Origin: an uncultured Clostridia bacterium
Lineage (GTDB): Bacteria > Bacillota > Clostridia > Oscillospirales > Ruminococcaceae
Length of the DNA stretch: 55,749 nucleotides
Reading direction: 5' to 3'
Assembly (NCBI GenBank): GCA_945921515.1
Contig: CAMEKR010000002.1
Span: 1-55,749, forward strand
A program made the position numbers and the translations under genes. The notes under the pieces are model-generated. The model searched no databases, was not told the DNA's origin, and worked only from the letters and a program-made list of their open reading frames with translations. Below, piece by piece: positions 29,846 to 39,468 of this stretch. How positions within the stretch are numbered: position 1 is the stretch's first letter; every line of letters starts with the position of its first letter.

Positions 29846-31006
29846 TTACTGCTGTGCAGCCTTTGCAACCGCATCGGCTACCGCCTGTGCTACCGATTTG
29901 TCAAGAGGACTCGGTATGATATATTCTCTTGAGAGCTTGTCAGGGGTGACTATATCTGCTATTGCATAAGCCGCCGCCTTTTTCATCTCTTCGGTTATTG
30001 CCTTTGCTCCGCACTGCAGTGCTCCCTTGAATATTCCCGGGAAAACAAGCACATTGTTTATCTGATTGGGGAAATCGCTTCTTCCCGTACCCACTATAAA
30101 TGCACCTGCTTCAAGTGCCTTGTCGGGCATTATCTCGGGCTCGGGGTTAGCCATAGCAAATACTATCGACTTATCAGCCATAGACTTTACCATTTCTTCA
30201 GTCACAAGACCGGGTCTTGATACGCCGATAAATACATCTGCGCCCTTCATGGCGTCGGCAAGTTTGCCCTTTATATTATCCTTGTTTGTTCTCGTTGCAA
30301 TTTCTGCGTGAGCAGGATTTTCGTACTTATCATCCTTATTGATTATGCCGTTGATATCGACCATTATAAGATCGCCGATACCCATTTCAAGCAGGAATGA
30401 GCCTATTGCTATACCTGCGGCGCCTGCGCCGTTTATAACTACCTTGACATCCTTCATCTGCTTGCCTGCACAGCGTACCGCATTGATAAGCGCCGCACCT
30501 ACTACAACGGCTGTACCGTGCTGGTCGTCGTGGAATACGGGGATATCCAGCTTTTCTTTAAGCCTGCGCTCTATCTCAAAACATCTGGGTGCAGAGATAT
30601 CCTCGATATTGATTCCGCCGAAACTGTCGGAAATAAGCTCTATTGTTCTTACTATCTCATCGACATCCTTAGACTTTATGCATATCGGGAATGCGTCAAC
30701 TCCCGCAAACTCCTTGAACAGACAGCATTTGCCCTCCATAACGGGCATTCCCGCAAGACCGCCTATATCTCCGAGTCCCAACACTGCCGTACCGTCTGTT
30801 ATAACCGCAACTAAGTTCTTGCGGCGTGTGAGCTTGTATGACAGAGAGGGATCCTTCTCTATCTCAAGGCAAGCCTGTGCAACACCGGGGGTGTAGCACA
30901 GCGAGAGATCTTCTCTTGTGTTTACGGGAGCTCTTGATATTACCTCAATCTTTCCTTCCCATTCATAGTGCTTTTGGAGTGCCTGCTGTTTTATATCGGT
31001 TGCCAT
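29846..31006 (-). CDS. Malic enzyme, NAD(P)-dependent
   Basis: YTPGVAQACLEI ... VAVITDGTAVLGLGDIGGLAGMPVMEGKCCLFKEFAGVDAFPICI ... VFHDDQHGTAVV. Confidence 0.95.
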   Translation of the reverse strand: MATDIKQQALQKHYEWEGKIEVISRAPVNTREDLSLCYTPGVAQACLEIEKDPSLSYKLTRRKNLVAVITDGTAVLGLGDIGGLAGMPVMEGKCCLFKEFAGVDAFPICIKSKDVDEIVRTIELISDSFGGINIEDISAPRCFEIERRLKEKLDIPVFHDDQHGTAVVVGAALINAVRCAGKQMKDVKVVINGAGAAGIAIGSFLLEMGIGDLIMVDINGIINKDDKYENPAHAEIATRTNKDNIKGKLADAMKGADVFIGVSRPGLVTEEMVKSMADKSIVFAMANPEPEIMPDKALEAGAFIVGTGRSDFPNQINNVLVFPGIFKGALQCGAKAITEEMKKAAAYAIADIVTPDKLSREYIIPSPLDKSVAQAVADAVAKAAQQ

Positions 31007-31035
31007 TTTTCTTTTCCTTCCTTTTTGCCTGAATT

Positions 31036-31881
31036 TTATTTAGTCTTTTTCTTCAGTATTCGCTGAAGCGAAGCGTCGGGGGTATAATTTGTACCTATTG
31101 CTATCGGATAGTGGTTATAGAAACCGTGGAAATCCGAACCGCCGGTAGTAATGAGATTATGCTCCTGTGCTATTTTCATAAGGCGGTCACGCTGCTGTTC
31201 ATCTGCACTCTGGTGCCATATTTCAACACCGTCTATCTTTCCTGCCGCCGCAAGCTCTTCAAGAAGCTCGTAATTATCGAATACCGCAGGGTGCGCAAGC
31301 ACGGCAATTCCTCCTGCGGAATGGATAAGCTCAAGCACAAAATGCACCTCGGGGTAGTCCTGCATATCGGTGCTGACTTCTTCCGCACAAAGTCCCGTCA
31401 CCGGGTTGAACAGCTCTTCATACACCTTTCCGTAAAGGTCGGTAGTATAACCGTAATCCATAAGTGCGTGCATGATATGGCACTTGAATATGACCTTACT
31501 GCCTGTAGCATAGCGAAGTATGCTCTCAAGTGTAATAGGGTACTTTTCAAGAATCTTCATCGCCATCTGCTTGCCACGCTTCTTACGAAGCTCACAGGTA
31601 CGCAGGCACAGTCCTTCGAGCCTGTTAGGTTTTTCGGGATTGTAGCAGATTATATGAGCCTTGGTGCCGTGAGCGCTGTCGTATGTAGAAAACTCAACTG
31701 CGGGGATAACATTCACACCGTAGCGTTCTCCGAGCACTACAGCTCTTGAAGCAGACGATAGCGTATCGTGGTCGGTTATCGCAAAATAGTCGATTCCGTA
31801 GCGCTTTGCCTGCGCAATAGTTTCCTCAAGACCGAGGGATCCGTCAGACATTGTTGTGTGACAATGTAAATCAGCCTTCAT
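31036..31881 (-). CDS. PHP domain-containing metal-dependent phosphoesterase
   Basis: KADLHCHTTMSDGSLGLEETIAQAKRYGIDYFAITDHDTL ... GGSDFHG. Confidence 0.9.
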   Translation of the reverse strand: MKADLHCHTTMSDGSLGLEETIAQAKRYGIDYFAITDHDTLSSASRAVVLGERYGVNVIPAVEFSTYDSAHGTKAHIICYNPEKPNRLEGLCLRTCELRKKRGKQMAMKILEKYPITLESILRYATGSKVIFKCHIMHALMDYGYTTDLYGKVYEELFNPVTGLCAEEVSTDMQDYPEVHFVLELIHSAGGIAVLAHPAVFDNYELLEELAAAGKIDGVEIWHQSADEQQRDRLMKIAQEHNLITTGGSDFHGFYNHYPIAIGTNYTPDASLQRILKKKTK

Positions 31882-32020
31882 TTCAGTACCCTTCTTTCTT
31901 TGCGTTATGCTTTATGTGTGCAGAAAACCGCACAGCACATTATAATATTATAACACTTTTATAAGTGTAATGCAACATTTTTTGTAAATCTATAGTTTTT
32001 TCTGTCATAAATTGCAAAAC

Positions 32021-32053
32021 AGGCAGCCCCGCTTTTTCGGCGGGAATGCCTGC
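32021..32053 (-). terminator. Probable terminator of the YesL-like gene
   Basis: AGGCAGCCCCGCTTTTTCGGCGGGAATGCCT stem-loop. Confidence 0.55.
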
Positions 32054-32060
32054 AATACGC

Positions 32061-32885
32061 TTATTTTATAACCTTGCCGTGAGCCTTGGGCGTTGCCTTG
32101 ATCTCCTTTTCCGTGCCTCCTCTGTCAACGAATACTGCGCCTTCATCGCTCTCATCGCTGCCTATGGGACTAAGCTCGGGATTTGTTTCGCCTCGCTCCT
32201 CGTAATAAGGATTGATTATATACTTCTGAATTACGGGATAACAGATAAAGGTCGTGGTGAAACAAATCAGCGAAAGCGGAAGGAAAATTACCACAAATAT
32301 CGAGAAAGGCAGGAATATCACCACAAGAGTAATGATAGCCACATTTATAATGAATGCGAGTATATTCTGCTTAACGCCGAGGAATACAAGGAAAACCGCA
32401 TTCTTGAGGATGGCTTTAAGGCTGAGCTTAAGCGCAACTATCTCAAGATAAATGTAGAAGTGCATAATGAAAATTACCGTTGCACAGCAGATAAATATGC
32501 AGGCAAAGACCATATATTCATCGGGCAGTTTTTCGGCATATAGGAAATTTACCGCCGATACAAAAAGCGAAGCTAAGCAGATAACATCAACAATGCCTAT
32601 CGCCACCGACTGCTTGAAATTTTTCTTGAATGCCGTGAAAAACTCGTCAAATACAAAGCAGGGCTGCTCAAGAATGAACTTTCTCATAACATGAGTCAGA
32701 GCCGCCGTAGCCGGTCCGAATGTGATGACTGGTAAGCAAAAAAGTATATAGAGCATATTCAGCTCGATAATTTTCCAGAACTTTCTGCCGAATATCTCCC
32801 AGTATCTGAAGAAAGGTTTTTTCTGAGGGGCGGTTTTTGATACACCTTTGCCCGAACTCTGATAATCAAATAACTTGAATGCCAA
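32061..32885 (-). CDS. DUF624/YesL-family membrane protein
   Basis: YWEIFGRKFWKIIELNMLYILFCLPVITFGPATAALTHVMRKFILEQPCFVFDEFFTAFKKNFKQS. Confidence 0.8.
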   Translation of the reverse strand: MAFKLFDYQSSGKGVSKTAPQKKPFFRYWEIFGRKFWKIIELNMLYILFCLPVITFGPATAALTHVMRKFILEQPCFVFDEFFTAFKKNFKQSVAIGIVDVICLASLFVSAVNFLYAEKLPDEYMVFACIFICCATVIFIMHFYIYLEIVALKLSLKAILKNAVFLVFLGVKQNILAFIINVAIITLVVIFLPFSIFVVIFLPLSLICFTTTFICYPVIQKYIINPYYEERGETNPELSPIGSDESDEGAVFVDRGGTEKEIKATPKAHGKVIK

Positions 32886-33091
32886 GATAACAACTCCTTA
32901 ACGAATTCGTATTGCCGGGGAAATAATATATTAAAAATGTTAACAGCGTTTAAATAGACCGCTTTGGCAACACGAAAAATTGCCGTATAATATTATACAA
33001 TAATTTTTGTCGAAATGCAAGGTGCAAATAGGAATATTGTATAAAAATAATGCTCATGGCGGCTTCTTTGCGCCTGAAGCGCCTTAAACTA

Positions 33092-33120
33092 TTGAATCCA
33101 AAGCCATAAAGTGATATAAT
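33092..33120 (+). promoter_or_regulatory. Sigma-A promoter for the dusB operon
   Basis: TTGAAT-N17-TATAAT; overlaps the ORF-track start at 33120, arguing for the downstream GTG. Confidence 0.65.
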
Positions 33121-33152
33121 TGAATAAATATCGGCTGAAAGGAACAGGCTGT

Positions 33153-34136
33153 GTGGAACTCATCACAATAGGCAATGTTAAAATAGAAAAAACGGCTTCT
33201 CTTGCACCTATGGCTTCGGTCGCAGACAAAGCTATGCGCACCATGTGCAAAAAATACGGGGCGGCGATGCTGACAGGAGAGATGGCAAGCGCAAAAGGGC
33301 TGTGCTACTCCGACAGGAAAACACAGCAGCTGCTTTGCGTGACCGAAGAAGAACGCCCGATGGCAATACAGCTCTTCGGCAGTGAGCCCGAGTTTATGGC
33401 AAAGGCGGCAGTCATAGCGTCTAAGTATAAACCCGATATAATAGATATAAACTGCGGCTGCCCCGTGCCTAAGGTTGCAGGCAACGGCGCAGGTTCTGCG
33501 CTTATGAAGGATACCGTACTTCTCGGAAAGATAGTTGAGGCGGTCGTAAGAGCGGTAGATATACCCGTAACCGTCAAGATAAGAAAAGGCTGGGACGATA
33601 ACAGCGTTAATGCTGTGCAGGCGGCAAAAGCCGCACAGGAAAGCGGTGCGGCGGCGGTAGCCGTTCACGGCAGGACAAAAAGCCAGATGTACAGCGGAAA
33701 AGCCGACCTTGATATAATAGCCGAAGTTAAGCAGGCGCTAAAAATACCGGTTATAGGCAACGGCGATGTTGACAGCGGTGAAAGCTGTAAGTATATGTAT
33801 GATTACACAGGCTGTGATCTTGTCATGGTAGGCAGAGCCGCCTGCGGCAAGCCGTGGATATTTTCGCAGATTAGGCATTATCTCGAAACGGGAGAAACGC
33901 TCGCAGAGCCGTCAGCCGATGAACAGCTTGAAATAATGAAAGAGCATATTTATCTGCTGTGCGAGGATAAAGGCGAGTATATAGGCATGAAAGAGGCAAG
34001 AAAACATGCCGCATGGTATCTTAAGGGCAGACCGGGTGCGGCAAAGCTCCGCAATATGTGCGGAAGTCTTTCAACACTTGAGGATTTCGATAATATGCTG
34101 GAACTGATAAAAAATCAGGACAGGCAGGATATATAA
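33153..34136 (+). CDS. dusB: tRNA-dihydrouridine synthase (DusB-like), GTG start
   Basis: LAPMASVADKAMRTMCKKYGAAM ... IIDINCGCPVPKVAGNGAGSALMKD ... VAVHGRTKSQMYSGKADL. Confidence 0.94.
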   Translation: MELITIGNVKIEKTASLAPMASVADKAMRTMCKKYGAAMLTGEMASAKGLCYSDRKTQQLLCVTEEERPMAIQLFGSEPEFMAKAAVIASKYKPDIIDINCGCPVPKVAGNGAGSALMKDTVLLGKIVEAVVRAVDIPVTVKIRKGWDDNSVNAVQAAKAAQESGAAAVAVHGRTKSQMYSGKADLDIIAEVKQALKIPVIGNGDVDSGESCKYMYDYTGCDLVMVGRAACGKPWIFSQIRHYLETGETLAEPSADEQLEIMKEHIYLLCEDKGEYIGMKEARKHAAWYLKGRPGAAKLRNMCGSLSTLEDFDNMLELIKNQDRQDI

Positions 34137-34154
34137 GACGGAAAGGAAAGAAAA

Positions 34155-35348
34155 ATGAAAGAAACAGCTAATAAACTTAAATCTCTGACCGCATTTGATA
34201 TAAGCGGCGACTACATAATAGCTCAGTTTGAAAAGCTCGCAAGCGATGACGAGGGCACGGCAATAGAGGCATATTCAAACATCACAAGCTATCTTCTTAC
34301 CAACGACAAGACGCTGGCTGATTATCTTCGTGAGCTTCTGACCTATGCGGATTCAAAGCTTATTGAAAGCTACATAAAAAAAGAAGATCAGGCAAAGCTC
34401 TACGCAATAGAGTACGATGTGTCGGTAATAAAAGAGCTTGCAAAGATGTCCGCACACAAGCTCAAAGATTATCTTTTCCAGAAGTTCAACGATAATTTCA
34501 TCTTCTCTCTTCCCGAATATGTGACGGGCGGATTTGACTGCAACGCAGATTATTTCATACGTCATATCAGCGAAAACGGAAGCGGAATCTATGCTAAATA
34601 CAAGGCATTTGTATATGAAAAGGGCGAGCTTCAGCCTATTGAAAAACCCGACGCAATACGGCTTTCAGACCTTAAGAAATACGAGGCTCAGAGAAAGCAG
34701 ATAGTAGACAACACAAGAGCGTTCATCGCAGGACACCCTGCCGACAATGCCCTGCTTTACGGCGACAGAGGTACAGGCAAGTCTTCTACCGTAAAGGCGC
34801 TTTTAAACGAATATTCCTGTCTTCGTATAGTTCAGGTGGACAAGAAGGATGTTGCCTGCCTGCCCGAGCTTTACAAGACGCTGAGTGAAAATCCGCTGAA
34901 ATTTATCATCTTCATAGACGATTTATCATTCAGCGAAAACGACGAGGGCTTCGGGGTACTGAAAAAGGTGCTTGAAGGCTCGGTATGCGGCAGACCGTCA
35001 AACATACTGATATACGCTACAACAAACCGCCGCCACCTTATCAAAGAGACCGAAAGCAGTCGAATGGGCGATAATGTTCACAGTGCCGACGAGATAGACG
35101 AAAATATGTCGCTGTCCGACAGATTCGGACTGTTTGTGACATTCCTTGCACCTAACAAGGAAACCTACCTTGAGATAGTCAGAAGCATCGTTCTTGACAG
35201 AGGAATCATTATCGATGTCGAAAAGCTTGACAGATGCGCCGAAAGATTTGCGCTCAAGAGAAACGGCAGATCGCCGAGAACAGCAAGACAGTTCGCCGAC
35301 AGCCTGCAATCAAAACTGGCGCTCGGCATAGACCCGGAGAAGATGTAA
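34155..35348 (+). CDS. DUF815-type P-loop ATPase
   Basis: LLYGDRGTGKSSTVKALLNEY ... FIIFIDDLSFSENDEGFGVLKKVLEGSVCGRPSNILIYATTNRRHLIKE. Confidence 0.92.
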   Translation: MKETANKLKSLTAFDISGDYIIAQFEKLASDDEGTAIEAYSNITSYLLTNDKTLADYLRELLTYADSKLIESYIKKEDQAKLYAIEYDVSVIKELAKMSAHKLKDYLFQKFNDNFIFSLPEYVTGGFDCNADYFIRHISENGSGIYAKYKAFVYEKGELQPIEKPDAIRLSDLKKYEAQRKQIVDNTRAFIAGHPADNALLYGDRGTGKSSTVKALLNEYSCLRIVQVDKKDVACLPELYKTLSENPLKFIIFIDDLSFSENDEGFGVLKKVLEGSVCGRPSNILIYATTNRRHLIKETESSRMGDNVHSADEIDENMSLSDRFGLFVTFLAPNKETYLEIVRSIVLDRGIIIDVEKLDRCAERFALKRNGRSPRTARQFADSLQSKLALGIDPEKM

Positions 35349-35349
35349 G

Positions 35350-36348
35350 ATGAAGAAAAGAACAGCGCTTACTGCGGCGGTTATTCTCACTGCGGCTCTC
35401 TTAACAAGCGGATGCGACAATATTGTGCTTGTCCCGGGCAAATCTTCGGGTACGATAACCGAAGCAAGCTCTGCGCCAAGCGAGCCTCTGAGCGCATATC
35501 CCGTAGTATTAAACGATACCGAGATAGCAAAAACTCCCGAAAAAATAGTATCGCTCACTCCCGCCTATACGGAGATACTTTTTGAAATGGGATACGGAGA
35601 TAAAATAGTTGCCGTGAGCGACTACTGCAACTACCCTGAGGCTGTGGAGAAGCTTCCTAAGGCGGCAAGCAGCGCAAATCCCGATATTTCGGCAATAAAG
35701 AAGCTCAAACCCGACCTTGTCATTACCGCAACTCCGATAGTGACAAAGGACAAGATAACACTTGAGGCGGAAGGGATAAAGGTGCTGACTATAACCTCTC
35801 CCCGTACCATAGAAGAATTTGAGAACATCTACAAGTTCTTCGGACTTGCTTTTGAAGGTCTTTTCGAGGGAGAAGCCGTCGGTGAAAAAGCGTTTTCCGA
35901 TATAAGAAAACAGCTTGATGCAATTAAAAAGACCGACCTTAAGTTTGTATATATAACCGCCGCAAGCACTCCCGCAGGCGGAGATACCTTTGAGAGCGCA
36001 ATACTCAGCCTTTTCGGGACAAACTGTGCCGAGGACAGCGAGGGCTACAGCTATAAAGCCGAAAATCTTAAAGACAATCAGCCCGACATAATATTTGTAA
36101 GCGACTCGCTCGGCGAGGATATCCTCACCTCGAACAAAAACTACTCCTCGCTCACAGCGGTGGAATCAGGAAACACAGCGGTGCTTGAGAACAAATATTT
36201 CGAGCGTCCCAGCGCAAGGATAACAAGTCTTCTCGGCGATATTTCCGCCGCATTTGACAAAGCCGCAAAGCCCGAAGAAAAGCCCGACGCATCAAGCGGC
36301 GAAGAGAGCAGCGAAAGCACAAGCGCAAGCGAGCCGAATGAAGAGTAA
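35350..36348 (+). CDS. BtuF/FepB-like ABC transporter substrate-binding lipoprotein
   Basis: Lipobox LLTSGC; KTPEKIVSLTPAYTEILFEMGYGDKIVAVSDYCNYPEAVEKLPKAASSANPDISAIKKLKPDLVI. Confidence 0.88.
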   Translation: MKKRTALTAAVILTAALLTSGCDNIVLVPGKSSGTITEASSAPSEPLSAYPVVLNDTEIAKTPEKIVSLTPAYTEILFEMGYGDKIVAVSDYCNYPEAVEKLPKAASSANPDISAIKKLKPDLVITATPIVTKDKITLEAEGIKVLTITSPRTIEEFENIYKFFGLAFEGLFEGEAVGEKAFSDIRKQLDAIKKTDLKFVYITAASTPAGGDTFESAILSLFGTNCAEDSEGYSYKAENLKDNQPDIIFVSDSLGEDILTSNKNYSSLTAVESGNTAVLENKYFERPSARITSLLGDISAAFDKAAKPEEKPDASSGEESSESTSASEPNEE

Positions 36349-36355
36349 ATTTTTG

Positions 36356-36383
36356 TTGACTTTTTACCAAATTCGTATATAAT
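36356..36383 (+). promoter_or_regulatory. Sigma-A promoter for the alaS operon
   Basis: TTGACT-N16-TATAAT. Confidence 0.75.
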
Positions 36384-36458
36384 TAAATATGTATGTTCAA
36401 TAAAAGTCGGGTGCGGCTACCTGCACCCTGATGATAAACGGAAGGAATCATAAACTAT

Positions 36459-39095
36459 ATGAAATGGACAGGACTTAACGATTTAAGAGAAAGCTATCTG
36501 AAATTCTTTGAGAGCAAGGGACATCTAAGGATGGCGTCAGCTCCGCTGGTACCCCAGGGAGATAACTCCATACTGCTCATTAACGCAGGTATGACGCCGC
36601 TCAAGAAATATTTCCAGGGTATCGAAGAACCGCCGAGACACCGTGTTACCACTTGTCAGAAGTGCATAAGAACGCCCGATATCGACAATGTCGGCAAGAC
36701 GGCGAGACACGGCACTTATTTTGAGATGCTCGGCAACTTCTCTTTCGGTGACTACTTCAAGCACGAGGCTATCGCATGGGCGTGGGAATATCTCACAAAG
36801 GTGCTTGAGATACCCGAAGAAAGACTGTGGGTAACGGTATATGAACAAGATGACGAGGCGGCTGATATCTGGGCAAACGAGATAGGCTTACCCCGTGAGA
36901 AAATAATCAAGCTCGGCAAAGCGGATAACTTCTGGGAGCACGGTAGCGGTCCCTGCGGTCCCTGCTCTGAGATACACTTTGACAGAGGCGAAAAGTACGG
37001 TCCGTTTGAGAGCTTTGAACAGGCAAGCGACTGCGACAGAATTATCGAGATATGGAACAACGTATTCACACAGTTTGACAACGACGGCAAGGGCAACTAT
37101 ACCCAGCTTGCAACAAAGAACATAGATACAGGTATGGGACTTGAGCGTCTTGCCTGCGTAATGCAGGATGTTGACAATCTGTTCGAGGTAGATACCATTC
37201 AGAATATTATGAAGAAGATCTGCTCTATAGCAGGCGTAAACTACCACGACGATGAAACATCGGATATTTCCATCCGTGTTATTACCGACCATATCCGTTC
37301 CACAACCTTTATGGTAGGCGACGGAATACGCCCCTCAAACGAGGGCAGAGGCTATGTTCTGCGCCGTCTTCTCAGACGCGCCGCAAGACACGGAAGAATG
37401 CTCGGCGTAAACAAGCCCTTCTTATATCAGATATGCGATACCGTTATAGATGAGAACCTTACCGCATACCCCGAGCTTAACGAGAAGAGAGAATATATAA
37501 AGAAGGTCATCAAGACCGAAGAAGAGAGCTTTGCAAAGACGGTTGACAAGGGTATGCAGATACTTGGCGAATTTGTAAAGGAGCTTTCCGCCGAAGACAG
37601 CAAGAAGCCTATCTTAAGCGGTGAGAACCTCTTCAAGCTTCACGATACCTACGGATTCCCGATAGACCTTACAAGAGAGATTCTCCAGGAGAAGAATATC
37701 GGAATAGATGAAGAGCGCTTCTTCGAGCTTATGAGCGAGCAGAAGGCAAAGGCACGCTCAAATCAGGCGTTCAAGGGCGGCTGGGATGAAGCCACCGCAA
37801 CTGCGCTCAGCGGACTTACAACTTCCTTTGTAGGCTACACCACACTCAGCACAGACAGCAAGATTCTTGCAATGATAAAGGACGGCGAAGTCACCGATGT
37901 ATGCAATGAAGGCGACGAAGTAACGGTAGTTCTCGATATCACTCCCTTCTATGCAGAAAGCGGCGGACAGGTTGGCGACTGCGGTACGATATCAGCAGGC
38001 GACAATCTTCTCAAGGTTATCGACACAAAGAAGACAGCCGCAGGTCAGTATATATGCAACTGCCATGTCGAAAGCGGATGCTTCTATAACGATGACGCGG
38101 TAAAAGCTCATGTCAATGAAAAGAAGCGTATGGCTACAGCAAGAAACCACACCTGTGCGCATCTTTTACAGGCGGCTCTCAGAAAAGTTCTGGGCGATCA
38201 TGTTCACCAGGCAGGTTCTTTTGTGGATCCTTACAGATGCCGTTTCGACTTCAGCCACTTCAGCGCAGTTACTCCCGAAGAGCTTGAACAGGTAGAGATG
38301 CTCGTCAACGACTGGATACTTGCAGGTATACCGGTTGTTACCGAAGAGCTTCCTATTGAAGAAGCACGCAAAAAAGGCGCAATGGCTCTGTTCGGCGAGA
38401 AATACGGCGATATCGTAAGAGTTGTACAGGCAGGCGAGGTTTCAACAGAGTTCTGCGGCGGTACTCATCTTGACAACACAGCAAAGGCAGGTCTGTTCAA
38501 GATAATCTCCGAAACTTCCGTAGCGTCGGGCGTAAGAAGAATAGAGGCAGTAACAGGCTACAATGTGCTTTCGGCATACGATCAGACTAAGGCTATGGTA
38601 AATAATATAGCTCAGGCGCTGAAGATAGCTAATCCCTCGGCGGTTATGCAGAAGTGCGAAAATATGATGAACGAAATGCACGCTATGCAAGCTGAGATAG
38701 ACAGACTGAACGGCATCATTTCAATGAGCCAGATGCAGAATATAACAGATAACGCAACCGAAATAAACGGTATCAAGGTGTTCTCGGCAATGCTCTCGGG
38801 CGTTACGGGCGACAGCTTAAGAAAAGCGGGCGATAAGATAAAGTCTTCCAATCAGTCGTTTATTGCGGTGCTTGCAGGCGTATCGGACGGAAAGGGCAAC
38901 TTCCTGTGCATCGCAAGTCCCGAGGCAGTAGCTAAGGGTGCAAATGCCGGCAAGATAGTTAAGGATATCGCCGCAATAGCAGGCGGAAAGGGCGGCGGAA
39001 AGCCCGATACCGCTATGGCAGGTATTGCCGATGTGACAAAAATCGACGAGGCTCTGCTTGCGCTTGGCGACATTGTAAAGAATATGATAGGCTGA
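36459..39095 (+). CDS. alaS: Alanyl-tRNA synthetase
   Basis: MKWTGLNDLRESYLKFFESKGHLRMASAPLVPQGDNSILLINAGMTPLKKYF ... FCGGTHLDNTAKAG. Confidence 0.98.
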   Translation: MKWTGLNDLRESYLKFFESKGHLRMASAPLVPQGDNSILLINAGMTPLKKYFQGIEEPPRHRVTTCQKCIRTPDIDNVGKTARHGTYFEMLGNFSFGDYFKHEAIAWAWEYLTKVLEIPEERLWVTVYEQDDEAADIWANEIGLPREKIIKLGKADNFWEHGSGPCGPCSEIHFDRGEKYGPFESFEQASDCDRIIEIWNNVFTQFDNDGKGNYTQLATKNIDTGMGLERLACVMQDVDNLFEVDTIQNIMKKICSIAGVNYHDDETSDISIRVITDHIRSTTFMVGDGIRPSNEGRGYVLRRLLRRAARHGRMLGVNKPFLYQICDTVIDENLTAYPELNEKREYIKKVIKTEEESFAKTVDKGMQILGEFVKELSAEDSKKPILSGENLFKLHDTYGFPIDLTREILQEKNIGIDEERFFELMSEQKAKARSNQAFKGGWDEATATALSGLTTSFVGYTTLSTDSKILAMIKDGEVTDVCNEGDEVTVVLDITPFYAESGGQVGDCGTISAGDNLLKVIDTKKTAAGQYICNCHVESGCFYNDDAVKAHVNEKKRMATARNHTCAHLLQAALRKVLGDHVHQAGSFVDPYRCRFDFSHFSAVTPEELEQVEMLVNDWILAGIPVVTEELPIEEARKKGAMALFGEKYGDIVRVVQAGEVSTEFCGGTHLDNTAKAGLFKIISETSVASGVRRIEAVTGYNVLSAYDQTKAMVNNIAQALKIANPSAVMQKCENMMNEMHAMQAEIDRLNGIISMSQMQNITDNATEINGIKVFSAMLSGVTGDSLRKAGDKIKSSNQSFIAVLAGVSDGKGNFLCIASPEAVAKGANAGKIVKDIAAIAGGKGGGKPDTAMAGIADVTKIDEALLALGDIVKNMIG

Positions 39096-39116
39096 TAAGC
39101 CGGAAAGGATAAATTT

Positions 39117-39455
39117 ATGGACTGCATTTTTTGTAAGATAATATCGGGAGATATCCCCTCTGAAAAAGTATTCGAGAACGAAAAGGTGCTTGCTTTCAAG
39201 GACATAAACCCTATGGCTCCCGTACATATCCTTATTATTCCTAAGGAACATATCGACGGAGCTGATATGCTCAGCGACAGCAACGCAGAAATCGTAAAGG
39301 ATATAATGCTTGCCGCAAAGCAGATAGCACAGTCCTTCAACCTTGACAACGGCTGGAGAGTAGTTACAAATGTAGGCAACGACGGCGGTCAGACCGTGCG
39401 CCATCTGCATTTCCATCTGCTCGGAGGCAAAAAGCTCAACACAGAGCTTGCATAA
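39117..39455 (+). CDS. HIT-family nucleotide-binding protein
   Basis: MDCIFCKIISGDIPSEKVFENEKVLAFKDINPMAPVHILIIPKEHI ... GQTVRHLHFHLLGGK. Confidence 0.97.
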   Translation: MDCIFCKIISGDIPSEKVFENEKVLAFKDINPMAPVHILIIPKEHIDGADMLSDSNAEIVKDIMLAAKQIAQSFNLDNGWRVVTNVGNDGGQTVRHLHFHLLGGKKLNTELA

Positions 39456-39468
39456 TAGGTAAATAGAT

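Noticed and set aside
33120-33152. Upstream ATG start for dusB
   Set aside because: The promoter -10 (33115-33120) overlaps it; the downstream GTG with RBS at 33153 is more consistent.
36384-36458. T-box leader upstream of alaS
   Set aside because: Only a short hairpin (GGGTGCGGCTACCTGCACCC) fits between promoter and start; no T-box sequence or specifier stem.
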